Origin: Petroclostridium sp. X23
GTDB taxonomy: Bacteria; Bacillota; Clostridia; SK-Y3
DNA: 64,000 nt
NCBI RefSeq assembly: GCF_030013905.1
Contig: NZ_CP124862.1
Coordinates: 2,421,051 to 2,485,050 of the forward strand
Direction of reading: 5' to 3'
A program made the translations under genes and the position numbers. This document shows, piece by piece, positions 26,312 to 33,660 of this stretch. The notes below the pieces were generated by a model. That model saw only the letters and a program-made list of their open reading frames with translations. It did no database searches and was not told the origin of the DNA. How positions within the stretch are numbered: the stretch's first letter is position 1; each line of letters starts with the position of its first letter.

Positions 26312-26340
26312 AACATACTAATAATCAAAGTATACTAAGT

Positions 26341-26418
26341 TTCGGCAACCTGGCAGTCATAGAATTAAATCCCGTAGACCCATGGCTTTGCGGCTTTACC
26401 TTTCGGTAAATGTGCTAT
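26341..26418 (-). ncRNA. c-di-GMP-I (GEMM) riboswitch aptamer 1
   Basis: The minus strand shows the class-I landmarks in order: a GAAA tetraloop hairpin (TTTACCGAAAGGTAAA), GCCGCAAAGCCATGGG, a second hairpin arm ending ATGACTGCCAGG, and the closing GTTGCCG. It is about 220 nt upstream of the HD-GYP start codon and is followed by a terminator, so ligand probably controls read-through. Confidence 0.88.
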
Positions 26419-26509
26419 TATCGACCATCATATATATTTAATTTTATTGAGTATACATAGGACTATAGTGTTCTTTTACCATTTAAAATAGACCATTAGT
26501 CCTATATGT

Positions 26510-26538
26510 ATTATAAACTAATATATTACAGATTTCAA
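26510..26538 (-). promoter_or_regulatory. Sigma-A promoter of the HD-GYP riboswitch transcript
   Basis: TTGAAA (26538-26533), a 17-bp spacer and TATAAT (26515-26510), about 85 bp upstream of the aptamer. Confidence 0.65.
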
Positions 26539-26632
26539 CATTTTTTGTAACTATGATAATTAATTAACATAATAGATACTTTAAACATTTAATTATTTTA
26601 TAATTTTTGGAAAATCTATTTTTACAAAAAAA

Positions 26633-26654
26633 CACCTAGCTATAAGACTAGATG
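26633..26654 (-). terminator. Terminator after the LysM gene
   Basis: A 7-bp stem (CATCTAG with CTAGGTG, one G-U pair) is followed on the minus strand by seven Ts. The remaining space up to 26848 has no supported gene. Confidence 0.65.
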
Positions 26655-26847
26655 CCATGTATAATGATAAATATTATTTTATACTCCAGGTTACCACTCT
26701 AACCTTAATTTTCTCTGCAACTTCCTTTTTATAATCCTCATTTCATAGTAGTGCACTCATCTCCTTATGCAACTTATACTATTAATGAATATAGTAATAA
26801 CTGGATTCCTTATAACTAAAACTCATACTATTCTCATCTAAACCACA

Positions 26848-27303
26848 TTAATCTGCCAATCCTATCTCAACATTATTAAATATAGGAACTTTAAGTACTT
26901 GCCCAGCCTTAATCATACTGCTTTCCATATTATTTTCTATAAGAATCATTTCTACATACTGTCTAATATCCAATTTATTATTATTATATTCCTTTGCAAT
27001 ATCCCACAACGTATCACCATTTGTGGTATATACATTAACGTATCTTACAACTGATTGTTTATTAACCTGAAGATTAGAAATTAAAATACTACCAAAAACA
27101 GCACTACATATAACCAACATTATAAAAAAGATTAATAATCTTTTTACATTAATGACTTTTAACCTAACATCCCTGATCCCATCAATGAATAATTTTATAA
27201 ATAACCCTATATTGTGCAGCCATTCTTTAATACGATGGTATTCTTGCTGAGCTTTATTTAAAAATGTCTTGATTCTAAATATTGTCATATAAGCATAACT
27301 CAT
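26848..27303 (-). CDS. LysM-domain membrane-anchored protein under c-di-GMP riboswitch control
   Basis: 151 residues. The N-terminal ~48 residues are basic and cytoplasmic, one membrane helix spans about 50-72, and a LysM peptidoglycan-binding domain occupies about 92-142 (TTNGDTLWDIAKEYNN through AGQVLKVPIF). It should sit in the membrane with LysM facing the wall. The gene has its own c-di-GMP-I riboswitch and terminator upstream, linking it to the motile/sessile switch, for example cell-surface or pilus/flagellum assembly. Its exact role is unknown. Confidence 0.8.
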   Translation of the reverse strand: MSYAYMTIFRIKTFLNKAQQEYHRIKEWLHNIGLFIKLFIDGIRDVRLKVINVKRLLIFFIMLVICSAVFGSILISNLQVNKQSVVRYVNVYTTNGDTLWDIAKEYNNNKLDIRQYVEMILIENNMESSMIKAGQVLKVPIFNNVEIGLAD

Positions 27304-27360
27304 AGCCTATCCCTCCATTATGTAATCTATTAAAACGAAAGCTGTCATGAGAAATAATTT

Positions 27361-27388
27361 AAGCACCTATGAACTCTCACAGGTGCTT
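27361..27388 (-). terminator. Riboswitch terminator for the LysM gene
   Basis: Arms AAGCACCT and AGGTGCTT with an inner extension; the T-run is weak. It lies between aptamer 2 and the LysM gene. Confidence 0.7.
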
Positions 27389-27419
27389 AAAAATAGAACG
27401 CTCAGTAATTATTTCTATT

Positions 27420-27497
27420 TCTGCAACCTGACAATCATAGGTATTACCCTTAGACTCATAGCTTTGCGACCCTGCCTTTCGACAAGTGTGCCTTTAT
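27420..27497 (-). ncRNA. c-di-GMP-I (GEMM) riboswitch aptamer 2
   Basis: The minus strand shows CTTGTCGAAAGGCAGGG, then GTCGCAAAGCTATGAG, and finally TGATTGTCAGGTTGC. These are the GAAA-loop helix, the GCAAAGC junction and the CAGGTTGC closing strand of class I. It lies about 115 nt before the LysM gene. Confidence 0.88.
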
Positions 27498-27689
27498 TGT
27501 CATCGATTATTAAATGGATATCCTCATATACGACCCCAGTCCTACACAATAGGTATATAGTCCTATTTATATCTTAATACATTCGACATTATATTACAAA
27601 TTCCTTCTTTTTTTTTATTAAAAATAGAAATTTTTTTAATTATTCGCAATAAAAAATGGTAGGAAACTTTACAGTTTGCATTTGAACAG

Positions 27690-27771
27690 CAAAAAACCCT
27701 CTATCCATATAGATAGAAGGTCTTAGTGGTGAGCCATCCGCGACTCGAACGTGGGACACCTTGATTAAAAG
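27690..27771 (-). repeat. Partial tRNA-Lys 3' end plus terminator (att copy 3)
   Basis: 27727-27771 matches the 3' part of the intact tRNA-Lys gene (CCA end through the anticodon loop) with one base change; the 5' half is absent. It is preceded by a copy of the tRNA terminator hairpin. It marks the left boundary of an integrated element. Confidence 0.85.
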
Positions 27772-27874
27772 AAGGTGCGTTTTGTATATGTATAGCTTTA
27801 TTTGCATATATTTTTACTTGGTTTTACGTGCTTTTGGAATATTTTTTCTTATTTGTTCATGCTTTTTCGTGCAA

Positions 27875-27907
27875 ATTGGCACTAGAATGGCACAAGAATT
27901 CATTTAA
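27875..27907 (+). pseudogene. Relic of a tyrosine-integrase C-terminus
   Basis: The frame reads IGTRMAQEFI-stop, like the IGTKLA-type C-terminal ends of tyrosine integrases of Gram-positive elements. No intact frame lies upstream. Similar relics occur at 32372 and 33359. Confidence 0.5.
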
Positions 27908-28075
27908 TGCTTGTTATTTATTTTTCGGAACTACTTGACTTACATACTTACAAAATGTGGATTAGATAATAAACAATGAGACTGCTCATGTATTCGGTTA
28001 AATTAAAGTAATTGTTAATATTGTATTAATCAAGATTATAAGAAATTTGGATTAGAAGAATGTAATTACTAAATA

Positions 28076-28243
28076 CTATTCTATATGATTCTTCCTTTTA
28101 TCCCTAATATACATAAATAAAAACATTGATAACAGTATAATAGATATTATCCCGCATGTTATTTGTTGGATAAATGTTAATGACTTTAATGTTGCAATAA
28201 ATAGAGATATTCCAAAGAATATAAGGAAATAGTATTTATTCAT
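28076..28243 (-). CDS. Small two-helix membrane protein
   Basis: 55 residues from ATG 28243, six bases after GGAGGTG. Two hydrophobic helices (about 4-24 and 28-46) end in a basic tail (RDKRKNHIE). I do not recognise it. It lies alone in the accessory island with the strong ribosome site as its main support. Confidence 0.6.
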   Translation of the reverse strand: MNKYYFLIFFGISLFIATLKSLTFIQQITCGIISIILLSMFLFMYIRDKRKNHIE

Positions 28244-28404
28244 GTGTTGCACCTCCATAAATTATTAATGAGCATATCATCTCGGTTCGCAGGAAAAGTC
28301 AAATGTTTTATTGACAGCATTTATTTTTTTTTATAGGTATATTATATATGGGAATAAGCAGTAGTTAAAACAGTATTAATAGTTTATCAATTATGCTAGT
28401 TATT

Positions 28405-28839
28405 TTATATACTAATAGTAACGTTGCCGTAATAGATGCTAATATTAATAGTTTTCTCCAGGTAAACCTGCGTAGCCATAAAAACCATGTCATTCATCTG
28501 ACCCAATGTACTACGGTCACTGGTTTTCGTGTAAAGGATACTACCGGATTCCTGAAAATACTTATCAATAATAGCCTGTTCAATTCCTTCAGCTGCGAGG
28601 TTCTCAGCTATTGCCGCTTTCACAACTCTGTCAAAATCCTTGACATGCTCTTTTTTCAACCCATAAAGGATAAAGCAGAATCTGGTTTTATCGTTCATAA
28701 TTATGGCACACTTTCTCCGGTTATAGATAAACAGATTGGCATGCCAGGAATATAATCCATCTGATCCTATTGGAATTATGTTTTGCAAACTGACTTTAAG
28801 TTCATCTTCCAGTTTCTTTGTACATTGAAGTATCAGCAT
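28405..28839 (-). CDS. DUF6933-like protein
   Basis: 144 residues resembling a family I know as DUF6933. The pattern is MLILQCTKKL at the start, a SWHANLF-YNRRKCAIIMND segment near residue 32, a LKKEHVKDF segment, and RSTLGQMNDMVF near residue 108. Function is unknown. It is followed after 15 bp by a SEC-C protein gene and is part of the island cargo. A GGTGAG-like site precedes ATG 28839. Confidence 0.65.
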   Translation of the reverse strand: MLILQCTKKLEDELKVSLQNIIPIGSDGLYSWHANLFIYNRRKCAIIMNDKTRFCFILYGLKKEHVKDFDRVVKAAIAENLAAEGIEQAIIDKYFQESGSILYTKTSDRSTLGQMNDMVFMATQVYLEKTINISIYYGNVTISI

Positions 28840-28854
28840 AAAAATCTCACCTTT

Positions 28855-29091
28855 TTATCTACCACAGCATTTTTTATATTTTTTGCCACTTCCACAGAGA
28901 CACGGGTCATTTCTCCCAATATTCTCTTTTTTAGCTAATGCATGTATCTGGGGTTTCAATTCATTAATCTTGTTTTTTAACCGCTCGGCTTCTTCCTCAA
29001 GTCGCTCCTTCTCTGCTAATAACCGCTTTATCTCAACAATCTCTTCTTCTGATACATCTTCATCTATTTCACCAATACCATCAATATACAT
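28855..29091 (-). CDS. Short SEC-C motif protein
   Basis: 78 residues: an acidic N-terminus, a coiled-coil-forming Lys/Glu-rich middle (about 20-55), and the zinc-binding SEC-C motif [20 protein letters not shown] at the C-terminus. SEC-C tails are found in SecA and many unrelated proteins and bind zinc and ribosomes or SecB-like partners. No ribosome site is obvious; the start lies nine bases after the stop of the gene at 29101, so coupling is likely. Confidence 0.75.
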   Translation of the reverse strand: MYIDGIGEIDEDVSEEEIVEIKRLLAEKERLEEEAERLKNKINELKPQIHALAKKENIGRNDPCLCGSGKKYKKCCGR

Positions 29092-29100
29092 AATCTATTT

Positions 29101-29388
29101 TCACGCCTTTCTTGCCACAAAATACGATGAATCGCCCAGATGAAACCTGAACTCACCCTCAATTACATCCTTTTCTTTGTACATTACCCACCCATAACCA
29201 TTCACTGGTTCACCTTCATCATTTCCTTCAAAAGTAAACTCAAATCGGTTTTTCCCAGCATAATCTATTGTCCTGCCATGTAACTGAGCTGATATTAAAC
29301 CAAATTGAAAGTTGCCGAGATTATCAGGCAAAACATCAATATATGCCTGTACTTCCATGTTAAAATAATCTTCATCCCACTGTTCCAT
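29101..29388 (-). CDS. Hypothetical protein beside SEC-C genes
   Basis: 95 residues, acidic, predicted mostly beta (RFEFTFEGNDEGEPVNGYGWVMYKEK). No domain recognised. No clear ribosome site precedes ATG 29388. Its tight spacing with the next gene (nine bases) supports it as real. Confidence 0.55.
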   Translation of the reverse strand: MEQWDEDYFNMEVQAYIDVLPDNLGNFQFGLISAQLHGRTIDYAGKNRFEFTFEGNDEGEPVNGYGWVMYKEKDVIEGEFRFHLGDSSYFVARKA

Positions 29389-29438
29389 ATCATATATATG
29401 TCATTTCCCTGTAAAACTCATTGGTTCACATCTTTTTC

Positions 29439-30338
29439 TCATCCACCACAACATTTCTTATATTTCTTACCACTACCACAGGGGCAGGGATCGTTTCGTC
29501 CAACTTTTAAATCTTTAACAACTGTCTGTGTATTTGATTTCTTACTACCCTCTATCATTTTATTTTGTAGCATTCGTTTTCTCTTCCGCTCTTCACAATC
29601 TATATGGAAGCATGCCCAGTGCTCTATTTCTGCTATAGTATCATCTATCAGCTTCATATGTGTATTATTTTTTGAACTTTCAATAACAGATATCTGGTCT
29701 CTTCTCAGTGTTCGATTAACTGACTCAATTCCAATAACTCCTTCATCAATCATGTCATTATTAAACGCATTTTTAATTTCGTCATAGATTTCTTGAGGAT
29801 ATAGTTCATCAGAATAGACTACTACTTCGGCTAAAACATACGGATGCTGATCTTCTAAGCCTCCATTCAATAGCTCTTTGTAATAATTCAGAACCACATT
29901 TCTTTCCATTCTATCATTGAGCACCAATATTGCCAATGCTCTCAGTGCTTGACCTCGAGCATATTCATCCGCTTCTACATTCGTTATCAGGTTCTTTATA
30001 GGTTGAGCATCATCATGGTACACTGTAGCTAGTATTCTTCCTGCATCTTCACATATCACATCTCCAAACAAATCGTGTGGCATTGTACCAGATAGGTTTA
30101 AAATATCCAGAAAAATAGGAAACAGCTCTTTGACCCTAAATTGAGCCAGAAGGTAGACTGCGTAGATATGAGCAAAGTACTTATGCTCATTTTTATACTT
30201 TTCCGAATTATCTCTGACTTGCTTAACTATATCAATCAAGTATGGTATAGCTTCATCTTTTCTATCAATAATCTCTTTTATTGCATCCCTAGGGAAAACG
30301 CCATTATTATACTCAATCTTCTTTATTAGTTCCTGCAT
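29439..30338 (-). CDS. DUF1186-like helical-repeat protein with C-terminal SEC-C motif
   Basis: 299 residues. Residues to about 215 look like the DUF1186 family of HEAT-like helical repeats ([47 protein letters not shown]). The last 20 residues are a SEC-C zinc motif [20 protein letters not shown]. The ATG is preceded by GGAGTTGGAG. Function is unknown; a protein-interaction scaffold is likely. It heads the run of four small genes to 28405. Confidence 0.75.
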   Translation of the reverse strand: MQELIKKIEYNNGVFPRDAIKEIIDRKDEAIPYLIDIVKQVRDNSEKYKNEHKYFAHIYAVYLLAQFRVKELFPIFLDILNLSGTMPHDLFGDVICEDAGRILATVYHDDAQPIKNLITNVEADEYARGQALRALAILVLNDRMERNVVLNYYKELLNGGLEDQHPYVLAEVVVYSDELYPQEIYDEIKNAFNNDMIDEGVIGIESVNRTLRRDQISVIESSKNNTHMKLIDDTIAEIEHWACFHIDCEERKRKRMLQNKMIEGSKKSNTQTVVKDLKVGRNDPCPCGSGKKYKKCCGG

Positions 30339-30544
30339 TGCTCCAACTCCTTATTTTATTCGGTAATTTTATTCGTAAGCCCGCCAAACCCAGTCACATC
30401 AATGTGTTTAAGTTCTATATAGCAGTGTTACCGTCTCCACGTGCGTGGAGTAGACAAAAATTATGCCGTTAAGACATATTTCTTCCTTGATGGCAGAGTA
30501 TCTTCTCAATGTAAACCAATTTTGAAGAATAATGTTTCTTTTCT

Positions 30545-30949
30545 TCATCCATTTGGGAGTTCTTCAAACTTTGGTACTTTCTCTAAGTCATTATCCCAGC
30601 TTGCTTTGTTTGCATAATAGATATGCCCTCGCGGTTTAATGTTTATGTCACTATCAATACTTCCTGCGGGAACCACCAGTAGTTTTCCATCAAATTGAAT
30701 ATTTGGCAGAGCTGATCCGCAATTGATGCAAAAGCTTTTTATGTGTCCTTCTGAACGCAAGTTAAAGGTTTTAGCTTTATCTTCACCAGACAGCCATCTT
30801 AACTCGGCTGTAGAAGAAAACAGATTGGCTGCATGGGCTGAACCTGTATCCTTACGGCATCGTTCACAATGACAAAGAAAAAATTTTTCAAAATCCCCTT
30901 CTATCTCAAAAGTAACTTCACCACAAAGACATGATCCTGTATATTTCAT
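30545..30949 (-). CDS. GFA/CENP-V-type zinc protein
   Basis: 134 residues from ATG 30949 (GGGAGA site). The Cys pattern of the glutathione-dependent formaldehyde-activating (GFA) family is present: SCLCGEVTFEIEG, then CHCERCRKDTGSAHAANLF, and FCINCGSALP. The fold binds two zincs. Clostridia rarely make glutathione, so the named activity is doubtful; members are probably diverse thiol-adduct enzymes. It is a stand-alone gene in the island. Confidence 0.8.
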   Translation of the reverse strand: MKYTGSCLCGEVTFEIEGDFEKFFLCHCERCRKDTGSAHAANLFSSTAELRWLSGEDKAKTFNLRSEGHIKSFCINCGSALPNIQFDGKLLVVPAGSIDSDINIKPRGHIYYANKASWDNDLEKVPKFEELPNG

Positions 30950-31529
30950 AATCAAATCTCCCTTCAATAATTCTCCGTTATATCTGATTTCGTATCAGAG
31001 TCGATTGTATCACATATCTTTAGAAACTAAAACATTCCCACAAGATTTTTCCATATCTCAAGGAAAAGAAAAGAGCCTAAGCATGAAACTCATACTAGAC
31101 TCTTTTCCATTCCGAATTATATATTAATTTGCATTTAGCTTTACTACAATCTTAACAACAAATACTGACTTAAATAACAGTTAAACTACCTTGACCTCCT
31201 CAAATAGAATCTATCTAATCAGAGATCCCTCTGTTCAAAAAAACAACTTCCATTTAAAAGCTAATCACCAATGGCACCATCTCCGTCATGTATAAGCTTT
31301 ATTGAGTTTTTCTTCCATTCACTGCCTGTATTCCTCTTTAGGTGGAAGCACCTTTTGTTTCATCTATCAAACATTCTTTCAGGCATTTTATAGTGATCTA
31401 TTGATTCCATACATTTTATTGTGCAAGGGAATCATCTCCTTTGTTTGTTATGTAATATTAATACCACATAAACTGTTACCTAAACATATTTTTTAAAATT
31501 TAGCAGTTGGACTGTGATTAATTTCTACC
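30950..31529. other. Gap without supported genes
   Basis: It holds an imperfect hairpin near 31068-31108 (GAAAAGAG...CTCTTTTC), possibly a terminator, and AT-rich sequence with short broken frames that look like remnants. I support no gene here. Confidence 0.55.
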
Positions 31530-32111
31530 TCAGCCACCACTTTGTATTCTTCCTTGTCTCCACTTGCCTTGACCTTGATTGTTACCTCTACTGCCATCTT
31601 CTCTATCTACTCCGTTTTTAAAAGCTCTCAAATGATTTTCAGATGCATTCTTTAATCTTTCAAAAACACTTCTGACATCTACAGGCAATTCTTGTTTTAA
31701 GAACTTTTCATACATTGCTATATTTGCAATTTCAGCCTGCACCCCGGTTTCAAGCGCTTCGTTAATACTAGCTGGTATAATGACGTAATCATTTGCAGTA
31801 TCTTCCGGTAACTCAATGTCATATACTTCAAATAGCGGCTTCAATAACGATATATGCTGCTCTTCAGACTTTATAATGTTGGAAAATGGTCTTTGTGTCC
31901 CAAATGTATCCATGATCTTTTGATACTCACTTCGGGCAAGATATTCATCTTGAACCGCATACTTCAGCATTTCTTCAAGCGAATAACTCTCTTGTAAACT
32001 TGCACCTCTAGCACCAAAATCCTCTCCGGCTGCCAAAACCGTTGTGCCAAAAATCATAATTCCCAGCAAACTAATTGTTACAAATGCTACTAATGATTTT
32101 TTCATTACCAT
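31530..32111 (-). CDS. DUF2202 ferritin-like secreted protein
   Basis: 193 residues with an N-terminal signal peptide (basic start, hydrophobic core, cleavage after VLAA near residue 28). A DUF2202 four-helix domain follows: SLEEMLKYAVQDEYLARSEYQKIMDTFG, SEEQHISLLKPLFEVYDIELPED and the ETGVQAEIANIAMYEKFL helix. The Glu/His pairs suggest a di-metal site like ferritin. The C-terminus is a low-complexity Gly/Arg/Gln tail. The role is unknown; extracytoplasmic metal or oxidant handling is plausible. Promoter not identified. Confidence 0.8.
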   Translation of the reverse strand: MVMKKSLVAFVTISLLGIMIFGTTVLAAGEDFGARGASLQESYSLEEMLKYAVQDEYLARSEYQKIMDTFGTQRPFSNIIKSEEQHISLLKPLFEVYDIELPEDTANDYVIIPASINEALETGVQAEIANIAMYEKFLKQELPVDVRSVFERLKNASENHLRAFKNGVDREDGSRGNNQGQGKWRQGRIQSGG

Positions 32112-32371
32112 ACATCTCCTTTTAAAAATTTTAATTTAATGATTTTGTTATTTATACTATACCGCTGAATTGTGACAAAAATATGGTAAATTATATGTTA
32201 TTTTATGAACTTTCTGCAAACTGATTTAGAAGCTACTCTTGCTTTTCTTAGCCTATATCCTGTTTTCAAGGCTTTCTTTTTAAACTCGAATGATTATCCC
32301 AAGAGTATCTTTCAATATCTATAAAATTTATTTATTGGTGTATATTTTTATTTCTCGGTATTTATTCATGT

Positions 32372-32404
32372 GCCAAGATTGGCACGAAATTGGCACGATT
32401 TTAA
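32372..32404 (+). pseudogene. Relic of a tyrosine-integrase C-terminus
   Basis: The frame reads AKIGTKLARF-stop 60 bp before att copy 2, in the orientation expected for an integrase gene at the right end of an element. The rest of the gene is gone. Confidence 0.6.
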
Positions 32405-32424
32405 TTACCTCAATAAATATCCAC

Positions 32425-32500
32425 ACAACGAAAAACCCTCTATCCCTACAGATAGAAGGTTTTCATGGTGAGCCATCCGCGACTCGAACGCGGGACACCT
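32425..32500 (-). repeat. Partial tRNA-Lys 3' end plus terminator (att copy 2)
   Basis: 32464-32500 is identical to 33445-33481, the 3' end of the intact tRNA-Lys. The preceding terminator hairpin (CCCTCTATCCCTACAGATAGAAGG) is also duplicated. It separates two integrated elements. Confidence 0.85.
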
Positions 32501-32565
32501 GTGATGATAAATAAAAAAACGTTGTTTAGGATTTATAAACACCGACGTTTTTGATTAAAATTTAT

Positions 32566-32784
32566 TTATATTTTTTTATTAAATTCTTCCATTGTAATGC
32601 CTAGCTGTTTTTTTAATATTTCTCTCCACACATTACCGTAAATCTCACCAGTACCTTTCGAAACCTTTGTTCTTCTGATATTGCCGTTATCATCAGTTTT
32701 TCTGTAAAAATAGTGGTCTGTTTCTTTGTATAATTCCCATCCATCACGCTCACAAAAACGCTTTAATTCTTTCCAGGTTGGCAT
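32566..32784 (-). CDS. HicA-like toxin
   Basis: 72 residues with the shape of HicA mRNA interferases: WKELKRFCERDGWELYKETDHYFYRK, with the candidate catalytic His near residue 24, and a C-terminal WREILKKQLGI helix. Its start overlaps the end of the preceding antitoxin-like gene by 22 bases, as in toxin-antitoxin operons. The pairing with a Phd-like rather than a HicB antitoxin is unusual. The short interferase fold is the likely toxin; activity is inferred. Confidence 0.68.
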   Translation of the reverse strand: MPTWKELKRFCERDGWELYKETDHYFYRKTDDNGNIRRTKVSKGTGEIYGNVWREILKKQLGITMEEFNKKI

Positions 32785-33197
32785 TTTACAGTTGCTCCTA
32801 TTTTATTAATATCATCAAGCAACAAAACTTTAAGAACATACGGCAAATGTGATTTTCTGTTGGGCGCATTACTCCAGAAATTAAACTCATTGTAATATTC
32901 CTCAGCATACTCTTTCAATTCTTCAGCTAACATTAGCACTGCTTTTTCTTTTGTTTCGGAGTTAACCACTAAATCAATCTCATTTAATGAAAGAGTAACA
33001 CTTCCGTTGTCCTCAATAAATTCCTCGGCCGTGAAAGAGTACCTCTCAAGTAAAGCCTCCATCGTTTGTAAATTGCTCAGTATAATTAAATCTCTTGTTC
33101 TTGTAACAAATGCAGGCTTTTCACGTACAACAGTATCGATTACACTACTCCATTCTTTTCTCGCCTCAGTTGCACTAATCGTAAACATATTATTCAT
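32763..33197 (-). CDS. Phd/YefM-like antitoxin with long C-terminal region
   Basis: 144 residues. The first ~45 (MFTISATEARKEWSSVIDTV, then TRTRDLIILSN) match the Phd/YefM DNA-binding antitoxin fold. The remaining ~100 residues are not recognised and may wrap the toxin. The first ATG follows GGAGGTGTGAGGAG; an in-frame ATG at 33188 has better spacing to GAGGAG. A strong promoter overlapped by a palindrome lies upstream, suggesting autorepression. Confidence 0.7.
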   Translation of the reverse strand: MNNMFTISATEARKEWSSVIDTVVREKPAFVTRTRDLIILSNLQTMEALLERYSFTAEEFIEDNGSVTLSLNEIDLVVNSETKEKAVLMLAEELKEYAEEYYNEFNFWSNAPNRKSHLPYVLKVLLLDDINKIGATVKCQPGKN

Positions 33198-33211
33198 CTC
33201 CTCACACCTCC

Positions 33212-33250
33212 ATTATATAACAAAATGTACACAACGTCAATTATGTACAT
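33212..33250 (-). promoter_or_regulatory. Promoter and operator of the toxin-antitoxin operon
   Basis: TTGACG (33240-33235), 17-bp spacer and TATAAT (33217-33212). The inverted repeat ATGTACA (33225-33231) and TGTACAT (33244-33250) brackets the -35 element and is a good operator candidate for the antitoxin. Confidence 0.8.
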
Positions 33251-33358
33251 TTCATTATATGAAAAAGTAAAAAAAATATTCAACAGTCAACGGTTATCTC
33301 CACAGCTTTTATTTATTTTTACTTGCTTTTGTCCTCGTGTACTTATTCTTCCAAATAG

Positions 33359-33400
33359 ATTGGCACGAAATTGGCACACGGAATAAATTACCAACTAATT
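33359..33400 (+). pseudogene. Relic of a tyrosine-integrase C-terminus
   Basis: The frame reads IGTKLAHGINYQ, preceded by a stop codon, 60 bp before the intact tRNA 3' end. It is homologous in sequence and position to the relic at 32372. Confidence 0.5.
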
Positions 33401-33411
33401 CCCACATAACA

Positions 33412-33443
33412 AAAAACCGCCTATCCCTACAGATAAGCGGTTT
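33412..33443 (-). terminator. tRNA-Lys terminator
   Basis: AACCGCTTATC pairs with GATAGGCGGTT and is followed on the minus strand by TTTT. Copies of this hairpin accompany both partial tRNA copies. Confidence 0.85.
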
Positions 33444-33446
33444 CCA

Positions 33447-33522
33447 TGGTGAGCCATCCGCGACTCGAACGCGGGACACCTTGATTAAAAGTCAAGTGCT
33501 CTGCCGACTGAGCTAATGGCCC
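33447..33522 (-). tRNA. tRNA-Lys (anticodon UUU)
   Basis: The 76-nt gene folds fully: a 7-bp acceptor stem GGGCCAT/ATGGCTC with one G-U pair, a normal D arm, an anticodon stem CTTGA/TCAAG around CTTTTAA, and a T arm with GTTCGAGTC. CCA is encoded. It is the attachment site of the neighbouring island. Confidence 0.97.
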
Positions 33523-33566
33523 AAATATAATGTGACGCTGGGAATTCCTGTGCGTCACAGGTATTT

Positions 33567-33595
33567 ATGATACTATATAACCTGAATTATGTCAA
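33567..33595 (-). promoter_or_regulatory. tRNA-Lys promoter
   Basis: TTGACA (33595-33590), 17-bp spacer, TATCAT (33572-33567). An inverted repeat TGTGACGC/GCGTCACA (33531-33559) then lies in the 5' leader before the mature tRNA. Confidence 0.75.
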
Positions 33596-33660
33596 GATAA
33601 AATTTGACTTTTTATAGATAACTTTCAAAAAAAAGTACTGAATATTTATAATTTCTCTTC

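Larger units (their letters stand above)
27498..28075. other. AT-rich gap at the left edge of the tRNA-Lys island
   Basis: Apart from the riboswitch 2 promoter zone, the partial tRNA-Lys copy with its terminator, and an integrase tail remnant, I see no gene in this stretch. Confidence 0.6.

Noticed and set aside
26676..26745. Short reading frame ending EKIKVRVVTWSIK between the LysM gene and the riboswitch 1 region
   Set aside because: About twenty residues with a stop directly upstream and no start; too short to name, perhaps a gene relic.
30433..30455. Hairpin GTCTCCACGTGCGTGGAGTAGAC resembling a type I-E CRISPR repeat
   Set aside because: Only one copy, no spacers and no cas genes; at most an orphan or a chance palindrome.
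31302..31496. Plus-strand 64-codon frame in the island
   Set aside because: No ribosome site, odd composition and no similarity recognised.
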